A stretch of 64,000 nt of DNA from Cephalopachus bancanus (GCA_027257055.1 JAPVLO010000161.1:6092501-6156500); one strand, 5' to 3'. Numbered from the stretch's first letter, positions 24,867 through 36,419 are shown. Notes: generated by a model not told the origin, from the letters alone. Translations and numbers: made by a program.

Positions 24867-27800
24867 GTAGGAACAGTATTTTACTTTATGAAACGATAAA
24901 GAGTTTCAAAAGAGAGACTGGGCTGGATGAAATGCTAGACCAGAGTCACAATTTTTGGATTTTAGTGCCAGGCTATAAAACTTGGGTGCTTGACTTTTTC
25001 TTCCATCACTTGGAGCTGAATTTGGTAGTGTATATTATCTATTCATCCATTTATATAAATATTTATGGAAAAAATATGGCTGAGACATGCTTTTAGCTTG
25101 GTCAGGGAAAAGACAACCATAACTAACTAAAGAAGATAGCCAGGGAAGGTGGCCACCAAGTGTCCAGCACTTTGTGTCGTGGTTGAAAGCGTGGCCTTTG
25201 TGGTTCACTGGAAAGCTAGTTCTGGTTCAAAGTCTGAGTGGGTCTGGGGTCAGTGCCTCTCTCTCTCCTGCCCTCCCACTCTTAGCTGTGGCAACCCCCC
25301 TGCAGCCCAGTTGCCCGGTCATGGACCATTTAGTTTTCAGCTGCATTTGATGTGAGAGCGTCCAGGCTTTGGTTTCTTTCTTGGTTTACAAAAGCTCACA
25401 GCTTTCAAGAACGGTACCTATGGATAGGATGTATGGTTTTCCCAGATCACTGGATGGTGTATTTGTAGAAGCAAAGCACATGGCCACAAAATATTAACGT
25501 GATTCTCAACAGATCTTCAACAGTGTATTCCCAGGACGTGTTTGTTGTTCCCGGGGGCTCTTGGTAGCACCTTTCTCACAGTGGATGCTGTGAAGACCTG
25601 GAGCAGTAAGCATGTAAACTTTGAGGACAGCTGACATGGCTGGCCTGACTGTTGGGTCTTCCTCCTAGGACACGGCGCGCCATGGGCGGGGCAGTCCCTT
25701 TCAAAGCTGCTCTCACAGAGCGCTTGGCGCTGATCCAGCCCTCCAGGGAACAGGTGCAAAAGCTCATAGCAGAGCGTCCCCCACACCTGACTCCCGGCAT
25801 AAGGTAAGGGGAGTCCAAATTCTGGTACACTGTCATCTCCCTATCAGCACCAGGGTTTTGGGCACATCCTCCTGCGAGCATCTGTTACCTTAGAGCTTCC
25901 TCTGTATGGTTCGTTTGGCACTTCCATGTGGTCGTGTCTGGCTGGTTGTCTGGCCCTGCTGGTATCTGCTGTCCTCCCTCCCTCCCTAGGGAGACCCTAA
26001 GCTTTCCCTGTGTATCTTTAACATGTGTTTTTCTGGGTCTATGCACAGAACAGAGTTGCAGAATGGTTTCCAAAAGCAGTCAGGCCATACCCGTTAATTT
26101 CTAAATGCACTTAGAAAACTATATAAAACATGGGTGCTAAAATATATACAGATATCAACAATTATATTTATTAATATAAAACATTAATTCCCCAGGCAGC
26201 ATACCTTGTCAGCTGTACCTCAGGCAAAGGCATGCAGGAGAAAAATACATATTTTTGTTTCCTATTTATGTTTCATTTTTTCACTTCCGTATTAATCACT
26301 GCTTGGTGTTTTATATTTTATTTTTGCAGGGAGCTGGTAAGTCACCTACAGGAGCGAAATGTTCAGGTTTTCCTAATATCTGGTGGCTTTAGGAGTATTG
26401 TGGAGCACGTTGCTGCAAAGCTCAATATCCCAGCAACGAATGTATTTGCCAATAGGCTGAAATTCTACTTTAATGGTAAGACCTTAATGATAACACATTC
26501 CTTTTCTTATCTGTTTTATTATTCACTATACTTGGTCATGTCTGGTGGATTGCAACTCAAGCAGGTTGGCATCAAAGTTAAATATTGAACCGGGCTCGGT
26601 GGCTCAGCCTGTAATCCCACGCTTTTGGGAGGCTGAGGTGAGTGGATTGCCTGAGCCTGCGGGTTCGAGACCCGCCTGGGCAGCGAGACCTCATCTTTAC
26701 AATCAGTCAAAAAATCAGCCGGGCATGGTAGCGCATGCCTGTAATTCCGGCTACTTGGAAGGCTGAGGCAGAAGGATCGCCGGAGCCCAGCAGGTTGAGG
26801 CTGCGGTGGCCGGGAGCGGCCACTGCACTCCAGTCTGGGCCACAGAGTGAGACTCCAACTCAAAAATAAATGAATAAATAAATAAAGTTAAATATTGAGA
26901 TGCATGATTCTCTTGACATCTTCTGCTCTTTGGTATCCTTTGCTTTGCAAAGTAGACTTAGGTCATCATCTATTCTATTAGCATCCATAGCCCCACCTAT
27001 CTGTAGATGAATGTCTGCATTCAGTGAAATGTTCATTCCTATGTAGCCCACATGACTTATTTTGTTATGTGTTATATTTCAATTCTTTGAGAGCTCTTCT
27101 GCGTGTGAAACAATTTAGACTCAAGAAGGAGAGTTTTGTTAATGGGTTACTGCACTCCAGCTGCCCTTGGGGAAGCGTACCACAGTCTAGACTGTAGCAG
27201 AGCCACAGCTATAGTTTTATATCTTCTCAAGAGGGCTCCAGTTATGCTAAGGGATGGCTGATATTCTTAAAACCAAGTTATATTTAAAGAATTTTTAATG
27301 TGTTAAATAGAACATTTTTGAAGGATCTCTAGATAGAGATTACAGAAAAAAGAAGTCAAGAATGAGTGTGGTAATTATTTAAGAACAGAAATAACTTATT
27401 GAAAATAAACTGGAATTGGGCTGGGCTCAGTGGCTTATACCTGTAATCCCAGCCCTTTGGGAGGCTGAGGCGGGAGGATCACTTGAGGCCAGGAGTTTGA
27501 GACCAGCCAGCGCTGTCTCTACAAAACAAAGTTGGGATTTTCTCCCAGGTGAAAGGATATATTCACATTTTAAATTAAATATATTGCTATTTGATGGTAT
27601 TCTGCCACCTTAACAGATTGAGAATCACTATGCCGAAAGCTTAGAGAATACAGTGAATTTACCCCAGTGTTTGTGACCCAATAGAGCCCCCCTACAGTAG
27701 GTATTTATAAGTTAAAAGCAAAGCTTGTTTATTCCTAAGAATGGGTATGGGATTCCAGGCTGTGTGGCTTCACTGAGGGCCATTTTTAGCCTTCTCCTTG

Positions 27801-30800
27801 GCATTTGAATGAGGGTATCATCTGTGCAGAAAGCTGGCTCTAATGATACGCTTCTATAGATTTCTAACACTGTTCCAACTGCTCTTTTAAGGTGAATATG
27901 CAGGTTTTGATGAGACGCAGCCAACAGCCGAATCTGGTGGGAAAGGAAAAGTTATTAAACTTTTAAAGGAAAAATTTCATTTTAAGAAAATAGTCATGAT
28001 TGGAGATGGAGCTACAGACATGGAAGCCTGTCCTCCTGCTGTATGTATGAAGGATACTAATTGTTTCTCAGGTTATACTTTTGTTTTAGACAGCTGATTT
28101 AGAACTATAAAGACTTATAACAGGGCCAGGCATGTTGGCTCAGGCCTGAAATTTCAACACTTTGGGAGGCCGAGGCAGGAGGATTACTTGAGCCCTAGAA
28201 CTTGAGACCAGCTTGGACAATATAGTGAGACCTCATCTCTACAAAAAAAATTTAAAAATTAGCTGGGCATGGTGGTGCAGGCCTGTAGTCCCAGCTATTT
28301 GGGATGCTGAAATGGAAGGATCGCCTGAGCCCAGGAGGTCGAGGCTGTGGTGAGCTGTGATTGTGCCACTGCACTCTAGCTTGGGTGACAGACTGAAACC
28401 CCCACTCAAAAAAAATCCCCCAAAACTGTTCATGACCCCTCGTCCCTGTAATATGGCCTTTTAGCCCAAGTTTGTGGTCAATAAGATTTGACTTTTTTCC
28501 CCCAGATAATATTATCAACAACTATTATAACCACAATTTGAAAGTCATTTTATATTTTATATACTATTTCCTCATACATTATGTCATTTAATCCTCATAA
28601 CAGCCCTGTGAAGTAAAATGTTATCTTCTTTTTACTAATGGAGGAACTGAGGCTCGCTGAGATTATATAACTTGCAATAATGTATCAGAGCATTTTATTA
28701 TGCTTTTTTATTTTTATTTTTTAGAGATAGGAAGAATCTCACTACATTGCCCAGGCTGCAGTTTAGTAGCACTATCATAGCTCATTGCAGTCCTGAATTC
28801 CTGGGCTCAAGCGATCCTCCTGCCTTAGTCTCCCAGGTGTCTGGGACTACAGATGTGTACCACCATGCCTAGCAGTATCAGAGCATTTTATTCTGAATTA
28901 ATATTGCTTTCTGAGACTAGCAAGTATTTTATTTCTAAACATTTTAAAATCAATGCAGGAAAAAAATGCTGTATAGTGAGTGTCCTAAATATTAAATGTG
29001 TTCACTTCACAAAAGACTTTGCCCTTATCATGTCATTCTAACTTAAGAATGGGAGGCTGGGGTGAGTGGATTGCCTGAGCCCACGGGTTCGAGACCCGCC
29101 TGGGCAACTTGGCGAGACCTCATCTCTACAATAAAATCAAAAATGAGCCAGGTGTGGTAGCGCGCGCCTGTAGTTCCAGCTACTTGGAAGGCTGAGGCGG
29201 AAGGATCACCGGAGCCCAGCAGGTCGAGGCTGTGGTGACTGGGAGCAGCCACTGCACTCTAACAGGCGACAGAGTGAGACTCCAGCTCAAAAAAAAAAAA
29301 AAAAAGAAAAAAGAAAAACGGAACCTAAAATACAATGCTGAGATTTTTACCAGCTAGTTTCTGGAGACTTTAAAACAGCGGTCGTCTTTGTGAATGATGA
29401 ATCCAAAAGGGTGTGAAAGAATCTTTCTGGATTCTTTTAACATTACTTGAGTCGGTTCAGGTGAACACGCTGTGATGATTTATTACCAGTGTTGGGATTG
29501 ACTGAGTAAGAAGCATTGGGTTAGTTTAATGGGGAATATGTAGAAGTAAAATGAAGTCTTCTTAGGGTGCTTCCAATCTTCTTGTCAAGAAATGACAAAT
29601 GACAAAATTATGAACTTCAGGCAACCCTTCCCTTCAAAGGTGACAGTCTGGCCAAACCAAAAGAAAGTGATGCCCATGCAAGCGTGTAGCTCTCACAAAA
29701 GTCCGAGAAATCTGTGACCTAAAGGAAGATTGGCAGCCACTGTGTGAAGGCCCGGCAGGACTTAGTGGGGAGGTTTCCCGAGGGAGGGGAGGCAGCTAAA
29801 CAGAGTGGGGGTGTGGTAGGGATGGTCCTGGTCCAGTGGCCAGGATGGGCATGAGTGGGGCTTTCCTCGAGCAGACGCTGAAGACCCCAACATGCCAGGC
29901 AGTGGCACTTTGGTGTTATCTTTAGATCGTGGGAAGCCCATGAGGGCTTCTAGACAGAGAAGGAAGTATTGTGTTAGGTCAGCTGGTTTGGTGCTGGCAT
30001 GCAGAAAGGTTGCCATAGAGGCAGAAAGATCAGTTAGGAGGTTAAATTCAAGGTAAGAACTTAGTTATCTTGAACGGAAAGGCCGCATAGGAGAATTTTG
30101 TATTTCCAAATTAGTTTATAAAGATTTGTGTCTATAGAAAAAGAGAAAATGCCATTTAAAAAGATCATTGGCCAAAAGAAGGTATCAGTTAGAGTTAGTG
30201 AAATGGCATAACCATAAACAGTTTTAACTATGAAAAGTAGAGTGCTTCACGTGAGCCCAGGAGTTCGAGGCTGCAGTTAGCAATGACTGTGCCATGGCAC
30301 TCTAGCCTGGGCAACAGAGTGAGATCTATCTCAGTGAATCAGTCAATCAATCAATCAATCAATAACTAGCAAATGAAGAGCGCTGCCAACAGTTCTCTTT
30401 CAGCACAGGATGAGGAAACCTGGCCATTCCTTGTACATACACTGAGACTCTGCCTTCCTGGGAGGGAGATGCTGGAGGGTCATTGACACGATCTCGGCCA
30501 CTGCAGCCTCAACCTGCTGGGCTCAGGCAATCCTTCTGCCTCAGCCTTCTAAGTAGCTGGGACTATAGGCGTGCACCACCATGCCCAGCGAATTTTTTCA
30601 TTTATTGTGGAGACGAGGGCTTGCTATGTTGCCCAGGCTGGTTTCTAACTCCTGAGCTTGTGCAATCCTCTCATTTCGGCCTCTCAAAAGTGCTGGGATT
30701 ACAGGCAGCCACTGCACCTGGCCTGATTTTTACTGCTATAAGCATTTGTCTTGGTTACAAAAGGGTAAGAACCGCATTTTATCCTTCTCCCAAAGCCCTC

Positions 30801-31486
30801 ACTTTGCCCAGTGAATGGATTCGCCGCATTGGTGTACTTTCTGATGCACAGGGGAGCACAGTGAGGGCTGGAAGGAAGTGGGGAGGCCAGGAGGGAGGGA
30901 GGTGAGCCTTCCTATCACAGTGAGCTTCCCTAGGAGAGGCTGGGCTTACCTTTCTTTGCAGAAACAGTCTTTTTATTTAATTATTTATTTATTTATTTAT
31001 TTATTTTTTGGAGTTGGAGTCTCACTCTGTCGCCCCGACTGGAGTGCAGTGGCCGCTCCCGGCCACCGCAGCCTCGACCTGCTGGGCTCCGGCGATCCTT
31101 CCGCCTCAGCCTTCCGAGTAGCCAGAATTACAGGCATGTGCTACCATGCCCAGCTGATTTTTTTTGATTTATTGTAGAGATGAGGTCTCACTGCCCAGGC
31201 GGGTCTCGAACCTGCGGGCTCAGGCAACCACTCACCTCAGCCTCCCAATGGCGCAGGATTACAGGCTGAGCCACCGAGCCCGGCTTGAAGAAACAGTCTT
31301 AAACGCCACTTATTGTTCTGCGTTGCCGCTGCTCCATCTTCTTCTTTTAAATTATTTCCCTCTTTTTTTTTTCCTTAGGATGCCTTCATTGGATTTGGAG
31401 GAAATGTGGTCAGGCAACAAGTAAAGGACAACGCCAAATGGTATATCACTGATTTTGTAGAGCTTTTGGGAGAATTGGAAGAATAG
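24727..31486 (+). CDS. PSPH: Phosphoserine phosphatase, 5 coding exons, complete
   Basis: Joined exons 24727-24866, 25669-25803, 26330-26475, 27892-28040 and 31379-31486 total 678 nt, i.e. 225 residues plus TAG, the length of human PSPH. All introns are GT-AG and phases close exactly. The enzyme is a cytosolic Mg-dependent HAD-family phosphatase that hydrolyses L-phosphoserine to L-serine, the last step of the phosphorylated serine pathway. Visible motifs: FDVDSTV with nucleophile D20 and D22; E29 and R65 for substrate binding; ISGG with S109 (motif II); K158 (motif III); GDGATD with D179 and D183. The start has A at -3 and G at +4. Compared with human from memory, differences are conservative except C12 (human Tyr). 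No frameshift or premature stop was seen, and the presence of introns excludes a processed copy. Regulation is probably from the CpG island at about 13 kb. Confidence 0.97.
24867..25668. other. PSPH intron, possible MIR fragment
   Basis: 'gtggttgaaagcgtggcc' near 25180 is reminiscent of MIR. Otherwise unique. Confidence 0.35.
25669..25803 (+). CDS. PSPH: PSPH coding exon 2
   Basis: The acceptor 'cttcctcctag' ends at 25668 and the donor is gtaagg. It completes M47 and runs to residue R92, covering the helical cap region with R65. Confidence 0.95.
26330..26475 (+). CDS. PSPH: PSPH coding exon 3
   Basis: The acceptor 'ttatttttgcag' ends at 26329 and the donor is gtaaga at 26476. It encodes R92 to G141 (both end codons split), including HAD motif II (LISGGF, S109). 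Confidence 0.95.
26588..26886 (+). mobile_element. Alu, type B
   Basis: In a PSPH intron. 'aaagttaaatattga' flanks both sides. Confidence 0.9.
27418..27530 (+). mobile_element. Alu left-arm fragment
   Basis: Stops after 'ctgtctctacaaaacaaa'. Confidence 0.65.
27892..28040 (+). CDS. PSPH: PSPH coding exon 4
   Basis: The acceptor 'ctgctcttttaag' ends at 27891 and the donor is gtatgt at 28041. It encodes from split G141 to the Ala of CPPA, including K158 and the GDGATD metal-binding motif. Confidence 0.95.
28124..28417 (+). mobile_element. Alu, J-like
   Basis: PSPH intron 4, diverged dimer. Confidence 0.8.
28715..28876 (-). mobile_element. Alu monomer fragment
   Basis: Only one arm; diverged. 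Confidence 0.65.
29049..29318 (+). mobile_element. Alu, type A, 5'-truncated
   Basis: Starts at 'gggaggctggggtgag'. 'aagaatgggagg' lies at the left. Confidence 0.8.
29320..30244. other. PSPH intron, mostly unique
   Basis: It may include L2-like text near 29740-30060. No exon is supported. Confidence 0.4.
30245..30365 (+). mobile_element. Alu right-arm fragment
   Basis: Ends in (TCAA)n. Confidence 0.65.
30480..30723 (-). mobile_element. Alu, J-like, truncated
   Basis: Lacks the T run and first part. Confidence 0.75.
30969..31285 (-). mobile_element. Alu, type B, with (TTTA)n tail, near a PSPH acceptor
   Basis: 'gaaacagtctt' flanks both sides (30960, 31289). The element ends about 93 bp before the last coding exon. 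Confidence 0.9.
31379..31486 (+). CDS. PSPH: PSPH last coding exon
   Basis: A long pyrimidine tract ends in 'ttccttag' at 31378. It encodes the last 35 residues, starting DAFIGFGG and ending GELEE, with TAG at 31484-31486. Confidence 0.95.
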   Translation, partial: DAFIGFGGNVVRQQVKDNAKWYITDFVELLGELEE

Positions 31487-31870
31487 TATTCATTTTTATA
31501 CAGCTCATAACAACTTGAGATTAATTTTATAAAGTTATACACATTGATACTGTTGGCTTACAATTGCCCATTCCAACTTGATATATGAAGTTGGTACCGA
31601 TCATCTGTACTTTCAAGTAAACTACAGTTAGGACCCCTAGAAGATTGCCTTTTTTTAAAACTGTAATTCCAGTATTATTATGACCATGAATTATTGGAGA
31701 GTTTTATAATCTGAATTCTTTATGTATATTCCTAGCCATATTTTATATGAAGCCTTTTAAGGGTGGATAGTAAATTAAACATCTTTATTATTGGAAGTAT
31801 GGATTCAGTAACCTAAACTGAATATTGGTTTTCCCTTTGGTATATAAATAAAAGTTTATCCATATATCAG
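31487..31870 (+). other. PSPH: PSPH 3' UTR and polyadenylation site
   Basis: AT-rich sequence follows the stop. AATAAA lies at 31847-31852, so cleavage is expected near 31865-31875. This gives a 3' UTR of about 380 nt. No repeat is visible in it. Confidence 0.8.
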
Positions 31871-32263
31871 CACAAATTTGTGGGATTTTCAATTCTGCCT
31901 TTTATGTATTTCCAGATCTGATATTTCAGGTACTTTAAATGTTAAATATAAACAACCTCCAGGCAAGGAACAGAGTTGAAACTCTCCTATGCTTAGAACA
32001 GGGCACAGTGTACCCATTTCCTGGTCCCGGGACCCCCACCTTGTGAAGCCCTGGGACAGAGGGATGGAAGGTCTTTTTTTTTACCTCTTAGGATTTGTCA
32101 TACATAAAATTTTACAAAGCCTTTTTGCTTTGTTTTGTTGTTTAAGATAACAATGGAGACTTAAAATTACTTCCTTAAAAAGTGAATATTTGAAAGTCAC
32201 ATGAAATAAAATAAAACAAGTTTTACTAATCACAAAGGAAGGTATTTCCCCCAAAACGAATTA
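31871..32263. other. Intergenic, nothing recognised
   Basis: Between the PSPH poly(A) site and mariner copy A. Confidence 0.5.
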
Positions 32264-33151
32264 AGAGGTACAAGGGGGGACCCCCTCAAAATACAGAATT
32301 ATCTTTTGGAGGGCAGGCCCCTTATAAGACACTCAGAATTTCTGTCTTCATCAAATGATCAACCAAAATTTCTATCTGGAAGTTTTGAGACAGCTGCATC
32401 ACGAATTGTGGAAGAAATGCCCTGAGCTGTGGCAAACAGGTTGACTGGTTCTCCCACCATAACAATATACCTGCCCAGACCTCACTGAGCGTACAACAGT
32501 TTTCGACCAAAAACAGCATGACCCCTGTGTCCCATCCTCTCTATTCATCATATTTACTTGATCTTTCCCTGAATGACTTTTTTTGTTTCCCCGGAGAAAA
32601 AAGTCCTTAAAGGGAAACATTTTGCAGATGTGGAAGAGGTAAAACAAACAAAAAATGGCAGAAGCATTAAGAGGCATCAAAACTGACGAGTTCAAAAACT
32701 TTTGAGCAGTGGAAAAATACATCTTGATAGGTGTATTGCATCAAATGAAGAATACTTTGAAGGTGACTGAAGTTTAAACATGTAAGAATAAATATACAAT
32801 TTTTTTTTTTTTTTTTGAGTTGAAGTCTCACTCTGTCGCCCAGACTGGAGTGCAGTGGCCGCTCCCGGCCACCGCAGCCTCGACCTGCTGGGCTCCGGCG
32901 ATCTTCCGCCTCAGCCTTCCGAGGAGCCGGAATTACAGGCATGCGTTACCATGCCCGGCTGATTTTTTGATTTATTGTAGAGATGAGGTCTCGCTGCCCA
33001 GGCGGGTCTCGAACCCGCGGGCTCAGGCAATCCACTCACCTCAGCCTCCCAAAGGCACGAGATTACAGGCTGAGCCACCGAGCCCGGCTTAAATATACAA
33101 TTTTTATAAGTAAATTCTGTTTTTAGGGGGGCATTCCCCCCTTGTAACTCC
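32264..33151 (+). mobile_element. Internally deleted mariner element, copy A
   Basis: The terminal inverted repeats, 'tacaaggggggaccccct' at the left and its degenerate reverse complement at the right, are bounded by TA at 32262 and 33152. The interior encodes broken pieces of the transposase C-terminal half (a FEQWK-like motif near 32690). A type B Alu (32800-33088) sits within it. Confidence 0.75.
32800..33088 (-). mobile_element. Alu, type B, in mariner copy A
   Basis: 'aaatatacaatttt' flanks both sides. Confidence 0.9.
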
Positions 33152-33159
33152 TAACAGCA

Positions 33160-33453
33160 TAATTTTTTGTTTTTTAGTCAGGGTCTCACTCTGTCACTTA
33201 GGCTGGAGTGCATTGGCATGATCCTGGCTCACTGCAGCCTCAAATTCCTGGGCTCATGTGATTCTCCCACCTCAGCCTCCTGAGTAGCTGGAACTACAGG
33301 CATGTGCCACCACACCTGATTTATTTTTAAATGTTTTGTAAAACCAGGACTCACTATGTTGCCTAAGCTGATCTCAAATTCCTGGGCTCAAGCAATTCCC
33401 CCACCTCAGCCTCCCAAAATGCTCGGATTACAGGTGTGAGACACTGCACCTGA
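33160..33453 (-). mobile_element. Alu, J-like
   Basis: Full dimer just outside mariner copy A. Confidence 0.8.
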
Positions 33454-33575
33454 CCCTAACAGCATCTATGAACATTTCTTTTTTTTATATATGACTTGGG
33501 AAGACCTGCAAATTTATCTTTTGAGCAATACCAAGCAAGGGAAATTTCAGAAGTTGCTTTTAAAGGATAAGATTA

Positions 33576-33868
33576 GGTCAGGCGTGGTGGCTCAACCTAT
33601 AATCCCAGCATTTTGGGCGGCCTAGGGGAGAGGATTGCTTGAGCCCCGAGGGTTTGAGACCAGCTTGGGCAACTTGGTGAGACCTCGTCTCTACAATAAA
33701 TCACAAAAACTAGCCGGGCATGGTGGTGCGCGGCTGTAGTTCCAGCTACTTGGAAGACTGAGGCAGAAGGATCGCCTAAGCCTGCAGGTTGAGGTTGCGG
33801 TGGCTGTGAGTGTGCCACTACACTCCAGCTTTGGCGACAAGAGTGAGACTCCAACTCAAAAAAAACAA
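33576..33868 (+). mobile_element. Alu, older type A-like
   Basis: 'aaaggataagatta' and 'aaaggatgagatta' flank it. Confidence 0.8.
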
Positions 33869-34102
33869 AAAAGGATGAGATTATATACCCTCGTGGTGGA
33901 AAAGTGAGAACAGGGGGAAAACAAGTACACAGTGGATATTGTTGGATAATTAAGTAGAAAGGGCCATAGGTTTTAATATTAGAAATTAAATTTGAAAAAC
34001 TTAAAATTTAACCAAATAATCAAATTTGGCCAAATAATTAAACAATTATTTAGCTAAACAATCAGATCCGGTGAATCAAGTTTCCTTCAAAATCAGTTTC
34101 TG

Positions 34103-34437
34103 GCCAGGCACAGCGGCTCCCGCCTGTAATCCTAGCACTTTCCGAGGCCAGGATGGAGGGACTGCTTAAGCCCAGGAATTCAAGACCAGCCTTGGGCAAT
34201 AGAGTGCGACCCCATTTCTACAAAAATTCAAAAAAAATCGCCGGCATGGTGGTACACGCCTGTAGACCTACTCACTTGGGAGGCTGATGCGGAAGGATCA
34301 CCTGAGCCCAGGAGGTTGAGGCTGCAGTGGGCCATGATTGTGCCACCGCACTTGCAACCTGGGCAACAGAGTGAGACCCTCGGAACAAAAAAAAATAAAA
34401 ATAAAAAAATAAAAATAAAAATAAATAAATAAATAAA
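34103..34437 (+). mobile_element. Alu, J-like, long (AAAT)n tail
   Basis: 'aaaatcag' flanks both sides. Confidence 0.8.
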
Positions 34438-34892
34438 ATCAGAGCTTCTGTAGGAGAGGCATGCAATAGGTTTGGCAACATTTCAGTGCGATCCCAAACA
34501 ACGAGGCGGTTGTTTCACAATTGTGAATGCTGGCAGCTCTCCTCGAAACTGTCTTGTGGCGCCCGAACTTTCAGCAGCGCCGAGCTCTGGACGGGACCGG
34601 CACGCCTGGCCTGTGAAGGGCGCCCCGAACGGCCTCGGCCCTCGGCCACGCCCCGTGGTCTAACTGCCCGGCCGGCAGAGCCTGCCATCCCGGGGCCTGC
34701 AGCCCCAGCGGGAGGTGGGCGCGGGATTCGGCTCAAGGCGTCTGATCCCCCGAGACATCGTGCAACCCTTTTGGCAACGACACGGCCCCGCCCCTGGCCC
34801 GCAGGCTGCCGGGCTCCCGGCCAAGGGCGCGAAAGCGGCCCGCACAGCCCCTGCTTTCTGTGTCGGAGGGGGCGTTTGAAATGCGGCAAGAG

Positions 34893-35185
34893 GCCGGGCT
34901 CGGGGGCTCGGCCTGTCATCCCAGCACTTTGGGAGGCCGAGGTGAGTGGATGGCTTGAGCCTGCGGGTTCGAGACCCGCCTGGGCAACTTGGCGAGACCT
35001 CATCTCTACAATCCATCAAAGATTAGCCGGGAGTGGTAGCGCGCGCCTGTAGTTCCAGCTGCTCGGAAGGCTGAGGCGGAGGGATCGCCGGAGCCCAGCA
35101 GGTCGAGGCTGCGGTGGCCGGGAGCGGCCACTGCACTCCAGTCTGGGCGACGGAGTGGGACTCCAACTCAAAAAAAAAAAAAAAA
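34893..35185 (+). mobile_element. Alu, type A, first of a tandem pair
   Basis: CpG-rich full dimer inside the GC-rich island. Confidence 0.9.
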
Positions 35186-35197
35186 ATGCTGCAAGAG

Positions 35198-35456
35198 GCC
35201 GGGCGCGGTGGCTCAGCCCGTCATCCCAGCACTTTGGGAGGCCGAGGCCAAAGGACGGCCTGAGCCCGCGGGTTCGAGACCCGCCCGGGCAATCAAAAAA
35301 TGAGCCGGGCGTGGGGGCGCGCGCCTGGAGTTCCAGCCACTCGGAAGGCCGGGGCGGAAGGATCGCCGGAACCCAGCAGGTCGAGGCTGCGGGGGCCGGG
35401 AGCGTGCCCCTGCCCTGCAGGGAGACCCCGACTCAGAATAAAAACAAAATAAAGAA
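35198..35456 (+). mobile_element. Alu, type A with ~36-nt deletion, second of a tandem pair
   Basis: The deletion joins 'cccgggcaa' to 'tcaaaaaatgagc'. Confidence 0.85.
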
Positions 35457-36060
35457 ATACCGCAAGAGCCGCGCTGGCCGCTCTCGCTCCCTCTGAGCGC
35501 GGGCCTCGCCGGAAGCGGCCCCGGAGCGGCTCGCGCGGGAGGGGCGCCGCGCGCGCGCGAGGATGGAGGCCGAAAGCGGTGGCCGCTCGGTGCGGCCCCT
35601 CCTCCTGGGGAGACGAGTTTTCCTTCTGATGACGGCCGCTGCATCCGCGAACAAAAGCAACTGGGATCACAAGACCAAGCACCGAAGTCGGCCATCGTAC
35701 GAAGTCGAAATAATAAAACCCCTTTGTGGCTTAAAAAAAAACAACAAAAACACAGCACCGACAACAATGACCTTGGGCCCCTCGCCCCGCCCCTGCGCCG
35801 GCTTTCAAGTCACGTTATTGGTTCTTCGGTCTCTCTCTCTCTCGGCTCCTGGAGCAGATGCTGCTCCGTGACGCCCAGGGAGGCTCCGGGGGCCGCCACT
35901 CCCCAGAGCAAGGGCGGGAGAGGGCCAGAGACGGCAGCCGCCCACGGGCTCAGCCTCCGCGCGTGGGATCGCCAGCCCGAGGGCTTCTCCTCTGCGGCCC
36001 GGAGAGTCTGTGATCAGGTTCGGAAAGCTTGGGGCGTGACCTGCAGGAGACCTATTTTCT

Positions 36061-36419
36061 CATCTTCCGAGGCGTTCTCGCACGGTTCCTCGTGCGATTG
36101 GCCCACCCCCGAGGTCAGCCGTGGAGATATTGCTGTCCTTTTTTGAACAGATGGGGAAGCGTGTTCTCCAAAGTGAATGACTGCCGTGAGGTCACCTTCA
36201 GAGCTGGATCCCCGGCCGGTGATTTCCACAGCTCTCTTTCTGTGGTGCGTTACCAGAGAGTTAACAATTTAGTGGGGCCAGGAGTCTCCACCCCAAGCTA
36301 ATACTTATTAACGCTGGGATCACACGTGGTAACGTGATGCAAAAGATGAAATTTTACTCCCTGGGATGAAAGGCCTGCTCTGCAAAAAAATGCAAATGCT
36401 TCTCATTTTCAGCGGTCAC
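36061..36419. other. Flank of the GC-rich island, no gene recognised
   Basis: Moderate GC falling to AT-rich. Short open frames only. Confidence 0.4.

Larger units (their letters stand above)
34530..36060. promoter_or_regulatory. GC-rich CpG island between the two convergent genes, function unknown
   Basis: Unique sequence at 34530-34890 and 35455-36060 is very rich in CpG (35541-35562 is nearly pure GC/CG). Two CpG-rich Alus split it. Inverted CCAAT motifs (ATTGG) occur near 35817 and 36097. Open frames of 100-190 codons exist on both strands, but none looks like a known protein and several run through Alu sequence. It could be the promoter of an unrecognised transcript, a GC-rich retrocopy, or an island tolerated without function. 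Confidence 0.5.

Noticed and set aside
30483..30905. 140-codon frame starting in an Alu
   Set aside because: The translation is typical antisense Alu protein ([12 protein letters not shown]) followed by intron.
34486..35052. 188-codon open frame on + in the GC-rich region
   Set aside because: It runs from unique GC-rich DNA into an Alu, has no recognisable domain, and frames on the other strand are equally long, as expected at high GC.
35213..35767. 184-codon open frame on -
   Set aside because: Much of it is antisense Alu translation ([13 protein letters not shown] text). No start context or homology.
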